Translations under genes and position numbers: made by a program
Notes under the pieces: model-generated
Told to the model about the DNA's origin: nothing
Database searches by the model: none
Seen by the model: only the letters and a program-made list of their open reading frames with translations
In this document: positions 9,925 through 17,292 of the stretch, in pieces
How positions within the stretch are numbered: position 1 is the stretch's first letter
Layout of the letters: each line of letters begins with the position of its first letter
Assembly: GCA_947380655.1 (NCBI GenBank)
Contig: CANCRX010000023.1
Span: 1 to 39,890, forward strand
DNA length: 39,890 nucleotides
Direction of reading: 5' to 3'
From: Alcaligenaceae bacterium
GTDB lineage: Bacteria; Pseudomonadota; Gammaproteobacteria; Burkholderiales; Burkholderiaceae_B

Positions 9925-11348
9925 GTCTGATTAAAGGTGGCATCACGGGCCTAAGCGCCCAGATTAAAGACAAACTGATCCAGCAGTCACTTGAGAGACG
10001 TCTGAAACAAGCCGGACTCGACCAGTCGTTTAGTGCCCAGGCAAATGCAACAGCATCACAAGAGCAAGGGCATGCGAATCGCGGTGCCGCTGGCGCAAGT
10101 GTATCTGCCAGGTCTGGAGATGGCTCTCAAGGTCCCACGATCCCGGAAGAGTTTTATCGTTTTGACCGGATGCCTGGTTACAAACAAATCCAGATTATCC
10201 ATAGCGGTGCGCAACGCATGGGCTTGGTTAATCCGTTTTTCAAGCAGCACGATGGTCTTGCGAGCGGGCATACCCAGATCGCCGGAAAGGACCTGATTAA
10301 TTTTGCCAGCTACAACTATCTGAATTTTTCAGGTGATGCGCGCATCAATGCTGCAGCAGTCGCTGCGATCGAAAAATACGGAACATCGGTCTCTGCCAGT
10401 CGTCTTGTGTCGGGTGAAAGACCGATCCATCAAGAACTCGAAAAGTCTATTGCCGCACTCTACGAGGCCCAGGATGCGATCGTATTTGTCAGTGGTCATG
10501 CGACCAATGTTACGACGATCGGCTATCTCTTTGGCTCGCGGGATCTGGTGGTGCACGATGAGTACATCCATAACAGTGCACTTGAGGGCATCAAGTTGTC
10601 AGGTGCGAAAAGATTTTCCTTTCCACACAATGACTGGCAGGCATTGGATCAGCTATTGACGCAGCATCGCGCACATTATGAGCGGGTACTGATCGTCATT
10701 GAGGGTATCTACAGCATGGATGGAGATTTCCCTGAGCTGCCTAAATTTGTGGAAATCCGCAATCGTCATAAAGTATTTCTGATGGTGGATGAGGCGCACT
10801 CTTTGGGTGTGATGGGTGAGCGCGGTCATGGAATTCGTGAACATTTTGGATTGAAATCCGGTGATGTGGATCTCTGGATGGGTACGCTGAGTAAATCGCT
10901 GGCCGGTTGTGGCGGCTATATCGCAGGGCAATCAGCGTTAATCGAGCATTTAAAGTTTCTCGCTCCGGGGTTTCTGTATAGCGTAGGGATGTCGCCTCCG
11001 TTGGCGGCAGCCTCGCTTGCTGCGTTGCAATACCTGGATAATGAGCAGGCTCGCGTGCAGACCCTACAGGCGCGAGGACGGTATTTTTTACATTGTGCGC
11101 AGGCAGCAGGAATCAACACGGGCACCAGTAGCGGTCTGGCCGTCGTCCCAGCTATTATTGGCAGCTCAATCCGTGCAACCAAGCTGTCCAATGCCATGCT
11201 CGACCGGGGCGTAAATGTACAACCGATCCTCTATCCGGCCGTCCCGGAGAAATCCGCCCGACTGAGATTTTTTATGTCCTGCCAGCATACCGAGCAGGAA
11301 ATTGAGCAGACGGTTACCGCGCTAGCAGAAGAAATAAACAAATTATGA
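9921..11348 (+). CDS. wcbT: PLP-dependent alpha-oxoamine synthase (8-amino-7-oxononanoate synthase / serine palmitoyltransferase family), WcbT-like
   Basis: Enzymes of this family join an acyl thioester to an amino acid with loss of CO2, giving an alpha-amino ketone. The catalytic core spans about residues 95-475. Visible PLP-site residues are His193 (SGHAT), Asp290 and His293 (VDEAHSLG) and the Schiff-base Lys325 (GTLSKSLAG). The first ~85 residues are an extra N-terminal part: a basic amphipathic stretch (GGITGLSAQIKDKLIQQSLE) followed by a low-complexity Ala/Gly/Ser linker, possibly for docking to the PKS carrier protein. The ATG overlaps the PKS stop by 4 bases (ATGA), so the proteins are made together. 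Since the PKS lacks a thioesterase, this enzyme probably offloads the chain. The amino acid used (Ser, Ala or Gly) cannot be told from sequence. Confidence 0.9.
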   Translation: MSLIKGGITGLSAQIKDKLIQQSLERRLKQAGLDQSFSAQANATASQEQGHANRGAAGASVSARSGDGSQGPTIPEEFYRFDRMPGYKQIQIIHSGAQRMGLVNPFFKQHDGLASGHTQIAGKDLINFASYNYLNFSGDARINAAAVAAIEKYGTSVSASRLVSGERPIHQELEKSIAALYEAQDAIVFVSGHATNVTTIGYLFGSRDLVVHDEYIHNSALEGIKLSGAKRFSFPHNDWQALDQLLTQHRAHYERVLIVIEGIYSMDGDFPELPKFVEIRNRHKVFLMVDEAHSLGVMGERGHGIREHFGLKSGDVDLWMGTLSKSLAGCGGYIAGQSALIEHLKFLAPGFLYSVGMSPPLAAASLAALQYLDNEQARVQTLQARGRYFLHCAQAAGINTGTSSGLAVVPAIIGSSIRATKLSNAMLDRGVNVQPILYPAVPEKSARLRFFMSCQHTEQEIEQTVTALAEEINKL

Positions 11349-11437
11349 CGAATTAAGCACTCAAACGCCTTTATGATTGTCGTTATCTGACAGTCATCTT
11401 TCATTCGAATTCAGTATTTTTTATCAGGTTTGCCATT

Positions 11438-12649
11438 GTGACTTTACTTAGTTTGCGCACCAGTCTTTCAATCCGTCGTTTGCTCAAAACCCTCGCTCCG
11501 GTTTCACTGGTGATGCTGACGGGTTGTGCCAGTAACTGGCTGCCGACCTCGGGCCCGAGCGTCAAGGACATGGAAACGGCTGCGACACCTGCTAATGCAG
11601 ACACTTCGATCATCGAGTTGGTCGAGATCAACGCAGCGGTCACGCGTCGTCTCGCTGAAAACGAAAAGAAACAATCCTTTTCGAATGGCTTTGCAACTGC
11701 ACGTAATCCCGCTTATGTCGTCAATGCCGGTGATGTCATCGAGATCAGTGTCTGGGAGGCCAGTCCTGCCCTGCTATTCGGTACTGCGCCCTCCTTTGCT
11801 GGCATGAGTGCGGGTACAGGTGGCAGCAAAAACACCAGCCTGCCTGAGCAAATGATCGCCCGCGACGGCTACATTACGATGCCGTTTGCTGGACGCATTA
11901 AAGTCGCAGGTAAAACCCTGGCGAAGATAGAGTCCGAGATCGTCGATGCGCTCAAAGGCAAAGCGAATTATCCACAGGTAATCGTGCGTCTGACGAGAAA
12001 CTCGACCACTAATGTGACGGTCGTGGGTGAAGTCAATAAAAGCATCATCCTGCCCTTGACGCCTCGTGGAGAGAGATTGCTTGATGCGATCGCTGAGGCC
12101 GGTGGTGTGAAACAGCCTGTCGAGAAAACTACTGTACAGATTTCTCGCGACTCGGTTGTCAAAACCATGGCGCTGGAAAAAATCATCCAGGATCCGAAAC
12201 AAAACATTCGTCTGAGTCCTGGCGATGTGATTACGACGTTTTTCCAGCCCTATAGTTTTACTGCGCTCGGTGCGACCGGCAAAAACGACGAGATCAATTT
12301 TGTTGCGCAGGGGATTTCTTTGACGCAGGCGATGGCACGAGCAGGCGGCATGAAGGATGAGCGCGCGGATGTGAAGGGTGTATTTGTTTTCAGGTTCGAG
12401 GAGCCTGAGGCGTTAAAGCTCGGTCAGGCGCCTAAGGCCTCTGATGCCGATGGCAAAATACCTGTTGTGTATCGACTGGATATGAGCGATCCCAGTGCCT
12501 TTTTCGTCGCACAAAACTTCATGGTCAAAAACAAAGACGTGATCTATGTGGCGAACGCGTCATCAGTTGAATTCAACAAATTCCTGAACATCATGGTTTC
12601 AGTGATCTATCCGCTTGTTAATGCCGGGACGATTGCTAAGACGTATTGA
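11438..12649 (+). CDS. Outer-membrane polysaccharide export lipoprotein (OPX family, Wza/BexD/CtrA/WcbC type)
   Basis: Forms the outer-membrane exit channel for capsule and would dock to the KpsE-like adaptor. It starts at GTG 11438 with TCAGGT upstream. The signal peptide ends in the lipobox LTGC, giving lipidation at Cys30. A polysaccharide-export domain (NPAYVVNAGDVIEISVW, about residues 90-110) continues through ARDGYITMPFAGRIKVAG, then SLBB-type repeats from about 200 onward (GERLLDAIAEAGGV; GISLTQAMARAGGM). At 403 residues it matches the shorter lipoprotein exporters (about 380-400), not E. coli KpsD (about 560). It lies 89 bases after the oxoamine synthase on the same strand and is followed by a strong hairpin, so it is probably the last gene of the PKS operon. 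Confidence 0.9.
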   Translation: MTLLSLRTSLSIRRLLKTLAPVSLVMLTGCASNWLPTSGPSVKDMETAATPANADTSIIELVEINAAVTRRLAENEKKQSFSNGFATARNPAYVVNAGDVIEISVWEASPALLFGTAPSFAGMSAGTGGSKNTSLPEQMIARDGYITMPFAGRIKVAGKTLAKIESEIVDALKGKANYPQVIVRLTRNSTTNVTVVGEVNKSIILPLTPRGERLLDAIAEAGGVKQPVEKTTVQISRDSVVKTMALEKIIQDPKQNIRLSPGDVITTFFQPYSFTALGATGKNDEINFVAQGISLTQAMARAGGMKDERADVKGVFVFRFEEPEALKLGQAPKASDADGKIPVVYRLDMSDPSAFFVAQNFMVKNKDVIYVANASSVEFNKFLNIMVSVIYPLVNAGTIAKTY

Positions 12650-12689
12650 TTTTGGTTATGGTGTTTAAAACATTCAATAAAAATTAATT

Positions 12690-12724
12690 AATCACGGCAA
12701 ATTCCCTATTAATTTGCCGTGATT
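12690..12724. terminator. Perfect inverted repeat, likely bidirectional terminator
   Basis: A 14-base arm (12690-12703, core ATCACGGCAAATT) is repeated exactly inverted at 12711-12724 around a 7-base loop. It sits between the end of the OPX gene (plus) and the end of the DUF2335 gene (minus). Read on the minus strand it is followed by a T-rich stretch (TTAATTAATTTTTATT); on the plus strand the T-run is weak. The convergent position supports a shared terminator. Confidence 0.75.
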
Positions 12725-12733
12725 TATAACTTG

Positions 12734-13120
12734 TCATTTACGAAGTGCGTTGATGATAGTTGTAAGAGGTAAGCCAAGAAATGCCAACGTAATGACTGGA
12801 CTTTTGTCAGCCCACATTGACCAAGAAGCCGCTCCAATTGAAAAAAAAGCAATAAGCCAACCGAGCACTTGCCCAAGTTGCTCTGAGAGCAAAATTCCAT
12901 TGATTCGTTCGCGTTCAACTTCAATTTTTTTATCTCTGGCAAGCGCGTCCGATTCTTGAGCTAAAACTTCTAAGTTTCGATTATGCAGCGCTTCATCGGA
13001 TGCCATTTTAATAATGGTCGATGCGGCCCCTGGCAATAAGTCATCATAGGCTTTTAGCGTATCAGGATCTGGGAGTGGTCCCTGATGCAGCTTATGCAGC
13101 AAGACGTTATTCAATTCCAT
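12734..13120 (-). CDS. DUF2335-like small membrane protein
   Basis: 128 residues. The N-terminal GPLPDPDTLKAYDDLLPGAA (about 14-33) with a following HNRNLE element is typical of DUF2335 proteins, whose function is unknown to me. A charged, probably helical middle (about 45-80) leads into two hydrophobic segments (about 84-103 and 107-123) near the C-terminus. The ATG at 13120 lies 4 bases after the stop of the upstream 83-codon gene, and no good ribosome-binding site of its own is visible, so translational coupling is likely. Composition is more AT-rich than in the capsule genes. No function is claimed. Confidence 0.7.
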   Translation of the reverse strand: MELNNVLLHKLHQGPLPDPDTLKAYDDLLPGAASTIIKMASDEALHNRNLEVLAQESDALARDKKIEVERERINGILLSEQLGQVLGWLIAFFSIGAASWSMWADKSPVITLAFLGLPLTTIINALRK

Positions 13121-13124
13121 TTAA

Positions 13125-13376
13125 TTAGATACGCTTGCTTGATATGCCATGATCACTCGCGTATTGATCAATAGCTGACGCTAAGTTCTTACCAGTTTGC
13201 GACCATGCGCGACCGATTGCTTCAGTTGAGTTATTCACGATCGGTCTTAAAGGCTTTAGCTTTAGGTCATTGCAAGCTGGGAAAAAAGTATGTTTGCGTG
13301 CAACGAATAAACACAAGCCATTTGAAAACCCACGCCAAAAACTTTTACTATTAAACACAAAAAATTGTCTACGCAT
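13125..13376 (-). CDS. Hypothetical small protein upstream of the DUF2335 gene
   Basis: 83 residues, not recognised. The support for a real gene is a clear ribosome-binding site (AGGGAG about 7 bases before the ATG at 13376) and the tight 4-base junction with the DUF2335 gene. The N-terminal half is basic and aromatic (MRRQFFVFNSKSFWRGF); the C-terminal half is hydrophilic, with a possible helix (EAIGRAWSQTGKNLASAID). There is no convincing membrane helix or signal peptide. The pair reads as a two-gene operon inserted between the two capsule gene blocks. Confidence 0.5.
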   Translation of the reverse strand: MRRQFFVFNSKSFWRGFSNGLCLFVARKHTFFPACNDLKLKPLRPIVNNSTEAIGRAWSQTGKNLASAIDQYASDHGISSKRI

Positions 13377-13450
13377 TTCGGACTCCCTAATAAAATAAAC
13401 GTCGCCATGCTATCACTTACCACTACGCATCGGGAGTACAACCGAGATCA

Positions 13451-13514
13451 AAATATCACTTTGAAAAAACATCGACTTAAGCTCAATCAAACTATAAAGC
13501 GTAGAGTGATATTT
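13451..13514. repeat. Spaced inverted repeat in the divergent small-gene intergenic region
   Basis: AAATATCACT at 13451-13460 is repeated exactly inverted (AGTGATATTT) at 13505-13514, 44 bases apart, in the 251-base gap between the minus-strand 83-codon gene and the plus-strand 88-codon gene. It could be a pair of operator half-sites or chance; a 10-base exact inverted pair in a gap this size is only mildly unlikely. The rest of the gap shows nothing else I can name. Confidence 0.3.
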
Positions 13515-13627
13515 ATTCGGAATGCTTACATTTAGTTTCAAAACTTACCGATTGGGTTACAAAAAAACACTCCTTTAGAGCACCTCTACGAATTCAAACA
13601 GTTCAAAATACTGTTTATGATTTCGTA

Positions 13628-13894
13628 ATGGAAAAACGCGTGCTTACTCTCGAATTAGTGGTCAAAAAACATGGCAAACGCCTCAAACGTGTTGAGCGTT
13701 CAATCATTCAATTGACTGAGTCGATTAACGATCTGCGGATCGAGATGATTAAAGGTCAAGCGGACACCAAAGCTGAGCTACGCAAACTCATTGAACATAA
13801 ATTTAATTGGATTTTGACATCGATGTGTGCGGTCCTTCTAACGACAGTAGGTCTTTTATCAAAATTAATATTTGACCTCTATAACCGTCTATAA
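13628..13894 (+). CDS. Small coiled-coil protein with C-terminal membrane anchor
   Basis: 88 residues. A heptad-like charged helix (about 5-58, e.g. KRLKRVERSIIQLTESINDLRIEM) is followed by one strong membrane helix (about 62-83) and a short tail. The layout resembles XhlA- or Bdr-like tail-anchored coiled coils, but no family is assigned. ATG is the first usable start; no clear Shine-Dalgarno is visible. The last 16 bases overlap the convergent end of the GNAT-like gene on the minus strand. It could be spurious, but the coherent coiled-coil plus anchor pattern favours a real protein. Confidence 0.5.
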   Translation: MEKRVLTLELVVKKHGKRLKRVERSIIQLTESINDLRIEMIKGQADTKAELRKLIEHKFNWILTSMCAVLLTTVGLLSKLIFDLYNRL

Positions 13895-14928
13895 ACCCTT
13901 TTCTCATAACGGCCATGTACTTGATAGTGTTGAGTTGGGCTCAGGTTGGACTCTCCGACATCTGGGTTTAACTCGAGGTATTGCTGCGGATCAAAATCCT
14001 CAGGCAGTGCCTCCTCAATCATGCTCACTCGATACGGCGCAAACAAGGCTTTTTTCTTCCAGAAAAACAAGCCGTCGCTGCCTCGCTCGATCGAACCATG
14101 GGCGACATTTTCAATCCCCGCAGCATAGGGATCGCCGGAGTCAATGACCCACTGGATGATTTGGAGGTGAAGTAATTTCATCACACCATCACCGATAAAC
14201 GCCCCGTCACCAATGAAATCATTGTAGGAAAGCATATTACCTATGCGGTGAAGTCTGGCGTAGCCAACAAGCTGTCGATCAACAATCAGGGATCCTTGCC
14301 TGTGCCCTGGAATATCTTTAAAAACACCAAACAGCATTTCCCAATGCTGCGTACATGCCGGCAAGGGATCGTGCGTCCATTGCGCAGGCAGTCCACCAAA
14401 TTTTTTGACATTCACCAACCAGGCATCAGGCATGATGCCAAACGAGCGGACTTTCATGGATCGTCGGATAGCAACCATGTCAGCGCTGTGGTTGGCCGCA
14501 GCAAACCGCTCGATTTTGTAGCCGTTTTTTAACGCCTTGTTTGCATGTCTGAGAAAGAAGCTTGAACGCTTGCCTAAGGCGCGTTTGTATTGCTGAAAAT
14601 CTTTGTATTTTTTAAGATCAATACCGTGCATGGTGAGGGCATGCTGTTTCGTCTCGCTTGTTGAATGGCTGTGCTGTGTATTGGCGCAAGCATGACTCGG
14701 ATACAAGCGAATATAAAACCCGAGGTAGGATTGAATAAGTGGAATGCAGGCAGAATGATCCTCATCGTGAGATGCATCAGCGCAATTAACCGCTATGACG
14801 TCTAACTGATCACGCGAATGGATGTTGTAGAGAGCCAAACGTGTGCTCAAACGTTTTGCAAATACTCTCGACTCCACATGCCTGGTGTAAAGAGTGGACA
14901 GCCAGTTGACGAATTTATCTACGATCAC
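13879..14928 (-). CDS. GNAT/FemAB-like acyltransferase-type protein with C-terminal NPDV repeat (capsule locus)
   Basis: 349 residues, clearly paralogous to the 418-residue protein encoded at 19202-20458: shared blocks include SFGIMPDAW/SFGLMPDAF, QHWE.LFGVF, GYARLHRIGN and GVMKLLHLQIIQWV. The order of a strand, GYARLHRIGN, a DFIGDG turn and an amphipathic helix resembles the acyl-CoA-binding half of GNAT/FemAB-type acyltransferases; this is inference from pattern. Residues 307-349 form a short module with DFDPQQYLELNPDV and HYQVHG, the kind found appended to some glycosyltransferases. Last gene of the minus operon; its ATG overlaps the sulfatase-fold gene stop by 4 bases. It may acylate or otherwise modify capsule or its lipid, but no substrate is known. 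Confidence 0.6.
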   Translation of the reverse strand: MIVDKFVNWLSTLYTRHVESRVFAKRLSTRLALYNIHSRDQLDVIAVNCADASHDEDHSACIPLIQSYLGFYIRLYPSHACANTQHSHSTSETKQHALTMHGIDLKKYKDFQQYKRALGKRSSFFLRHANKALKNGYKIERFAAANHSADMVAIRRSMKVRSFGIMPDAWLVNVKKFGGLPAQWTHDPLPACTQHWEMLFGVFKDIPGHRQGSLIVDRQLVGYARLHRIGNMLSYNDFIGDGAFIGDGVMKLLHLQIIQWVIDSGDPYAAGIENVAHGSIERGSDGLFFWKKKALFAPYRVSMIEEALPEDFDPQQYLELNPDVGESNLSPTQHYQVHGRYEKRVYRRL

Positions 14929-16526
14929 TTGAGCAACTCGACGGCTAACTGATGAACATGCAATGGCTGTGGTGCGTGTCGCTGCAAATTATCAGATCTC
15001 CAGAGAAAATAATCTGTCTGACCATCTGGCATACCCAGACTGTCGTACACCTCTGGAAGTACGGGCACATGATCGCCATACCAGAGCAGTTGTGCTGGGC
15101 GCTGTGGTGATGAGGGATGTGATGATGGAGTCTGCGTTAAGTGCCCGGACAATTCCTCCTGCGATGATGAGAAGTGTTTGATCAGGCGGTCAATCATCTG
15201 ATCCGCATTGTCTAAGTGCCTGAGGTAGACCGGTAGATCCTTGCAGACTGCAGGCAAGGCTTGTTTAACCCACTTCAGGGTCTCCGATTCGCTTATTGTT
15301 TCTAAATGTAAGGGACCATGGTTTTCCATGGTGATCACAAAGATAAACAGGGGCTGGACATTTGGTTGATCCAGTAACGCTAAAACCTTGTTCGTGAGCA
15401 CCGCGTCGCTAATATAGGGGCATTGCTCAGTCGAGTGAGTCGCTGCGTCAAAGCTTTTGATATCAATGAATTCGTCAAAACCAAGCAACGGAAAAATTTT
15501 ATCCCGCTGATAAAAGCTCGCGGGATAGGGATGCACGCAAACGGTCCGATACCCTCTTTTTTTAAATTCATGTGCGATCGAAGGCAGACCATTTTGCACG
15601 CAGCGCCGATAGGGATTGAACTGGTCAATGCCTAATTCAGCGGTATTGATCCCGGTTAAAAATTCAAACTCGGTCCTGACGGTATTCGCACCCCAGGCTG
15701 GGACGGTGAGTGTTCCAAACCTGATCGAGTTCTGGCACGCTTGATCAAAGGCAGTTAAAACAGTTGGATCAATATTGCTAAACGCTCTGCGTAGATCAAA
15801 AAAAGATTCACTTTGAACGACTATTGTGTCTGGCAGAGGGGAAGGATCAGCGGGTAGATGTGCAAGCGTTGAGGATTTGCCTATCGTGACAGGAAGAGAC
15901 TGACGCTCTGCTCTGGCATAGAGCCATAGCATTGCTAACAAGCCGTGTTTTTTGAAATCCTGTGAAGGCTTAAAACTCAACTCTGCTTTGCGGAGATTGC
16001 CTATAAATAGCAAAGCCACGGCAATGAATAATATGGTTATGCAGGCTATCCAGACCTGCTCTGTCGGGTTGGTTGCTGTCAGAGGCTGCTCTACTGAAAC
16101 ACCGATCCAAAGTGCCGCAGCGACCGCAGCCAGACACAGGGCTATTTTCCAGAAACCAAAAAATGGCAGATAGAGTCTCGGATGTTTGATTGCATCCAGA
16201 AAATATTCAAAGTCCTGATAAATGAAAGGCTCTCTCAGCGAGCGAAACTTGGCATGATTAATCAAAACCAGTACGTAATAAATCGTACTGCTCAGACATA
16301 ACGCCAGCCAGGGCCTGCGAAACTGCAGGAACTCAATCAGAAAGAGGATGAGCCATAGTCCTGTGTGTAAGAGCAGATCTGCTAAATGGCGCTGCCACAC
16401 GGGATAAGGTCTAGGTGAATGGAACTGTTCAGTGCAGAAGGACAGCACCAGACCAATCGCTATCGGGACAAGCATCGCACCCATCGCATGATGGAACTGA
16501 ATCACCTGAAATACCGAACTAAGCAC
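14925..16526 (-). CDS. Membrane-bound alkaline-phosphatase-superfamily (sulfatase/LtaS-fold) enzyme, WcbQ-like
   Basis: 533 residues. Four to five membrane helices lie in about 14-180 and an extracytoplasmic catalytic domain runs from about 230 to the end. Candidate metal/active-site residues are Glu240 (VVQSESFF), Thr282 or Thr285 (GANTVRTEFEF), His403 (ENHGP) and Asp485-His486 (YGDH). A threonine where sulfatases have Cys or Ser to form formylglycine points to a phosphotransferase or phosphodiesterase mechanism, as in LtaS or OpgB, and not to a sulfatase. It may move a phospho-group onto or off the exported polymer or lipid. The start is GTG at 16526, overlapping the SDR stop by 8 bases. 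Burkholderia capsule loci carry a similar gene (wcbQ); equivalence is by context. Confidence 0.75.
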   Translation of the reverse strand: MLSSVFQVIQFHHAMGAMLVPIAIGLVLSFCTEQFHSPRPYPVWQRHLADLLLHTGLWLILFLIEFLQFRRPWLALCLSSTIYYVLVLINHAKFRSLREPFIYQDFEYFLDAIKHPRLYLPFFGFWKIALCLAAVAAALWIGVSVEQPLTATNPTEQVWIACITILFIAVALLFIGNLRKAELSFKPSQDFKKHGLLAMLWLYARAERQSLPVTIGKSSTLAHLPADPSPLPDTIVVQSESFFDLRRAFSNIDPTVLTAFDQACQNSIRFGTLTVPAWGANTVRTEFEFLTGINTAELGIDQFNPYRRCVQNGLPSIAHEFKKRGYRTVCVHPYPASFYQRDKIFPLLGFDEFIDIKSFDAATHSTEQCPYISDAVLTNKVLALLDQPNVQPLFIFVITMENHGPLHLETISESETLKWVKQALPAVCKDLPVYLRHLDNADQMIDRLIKHFSSSQEELSGHLTQTPSSHPSSPQRPAQLLWYGDHVPVLPEVYDSLGMPDGQTDYFLWRSDNLQRHAPQPLHVHQLAVELLK

Positions 16527-17292
16527 GGTAGCCCATCCACCCCAGGATTTTGATTGAAATCTCAGGAGGCAATACAGCCAGAAACCAGGTGCCGATATTC
16601 AGGGGAAAGGGAAAAGAAATCCGTGCGTGATTAAGCGCCAGGCGTCTTTTAATCACGGCGGCTGCTCGCTCAGCAGTCCACAGAAAGGGCTTCGGACCTG
16701 GCATCGCGTCGCACATGTCTGACTCAACATAGCCGGGCATGACTACAGTGACTTGAATCCCGTGAGGTGCCAGCCAGCCACGCAAGGCCTCGCCATAGGC
16801 TTTGACCCCGGCTTTGCTCGCACTATAGGCTGGAGTTAGAGGCAAGCCAAAAAATCCTGCCAAAGAACTGATCAAGGCGATCTGACCATGACCGCGTGCG
16901 CGCATGGGTTTGATTGCGGCGCTGGCCAAAGCCATTGTTGCGCGCAGATTCACCTCCAGCAAGCGCTCTGCTTGAACCCAGTCCTCACCCTCACCCTTTG
17001 GGCCGATGTTGATGTTCATCCCCTGATTAGCGATGAGCAAATCAATTGGATTGCTGTAGTCGATATCTTGCACCCAGGCCTGTAGCTGCGGGGTGTCAGT
17101 GATGTCGAATATCCCAAGAATCACTTGGGCGCCACGTGCCTCGCAGTCGCCTGCGACAAGATTAAGTTTTTCTTCGTCTCGGCCATGCAACACCAGGATC
17201 ACGCCAGGTGCTGCGTAGGCTCTGGCCAGAGCCGAGCCTATGCTGCCTGAGGCGCCTGTGATCAGGATGGTTCGGAGGGAACGCTGACTCAT
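16519..17292 (-). CDS. Short-chain dehydrogenase/reductase of the capsule locus, WcbP-like (possible amino-ketone reductase)
   Basis: 257 residues with a complete SDR active site: TGASGSIG at 12-19, ANQG at 88-91, Ser143 (ISSLAG), and Tyr156 with Lys160 (YSASK). The C-terminus is hydrophobic and Pro-rich (FPFPLNIGTWFLAVLPP), suggesting membrane association as in 3-ketosphinganine reductases. I place the start at ATG 17292, which overlaps the kpsS stop by 4 bases. An in-frame start 32 codons further up would lie inside kpsS and add a non-SDR leader. With the oxoamine synthase in the same locus, reduction of its amino ketone to an amino alcohol is a natural job (inference). Reduction of a sugar precursor is the alternative. 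Confidence 0.8.
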   Translation of the reverse strand: MSQRSLRTILITGASGSIGSALARAYAAPGVILVLHGRDEEKLNLVAGDCEARGAQVILGIFDITDTPQLQAWVQDIDYSNPIDLLIANQGMNINIGPKGEGEDWVQAERLLEVNLRATMALASAAIKPMRARGHGQIALISSLAGFFGLPLTPAYSASKAGVKAYGEALRGWLAPHGIQVTVVMPGYVESDMCDAMPGPKPFLWTAERAAAVIKRRLALNHARISFPFPLNIGTWFLAVLPPEISIKILGWMGYRA

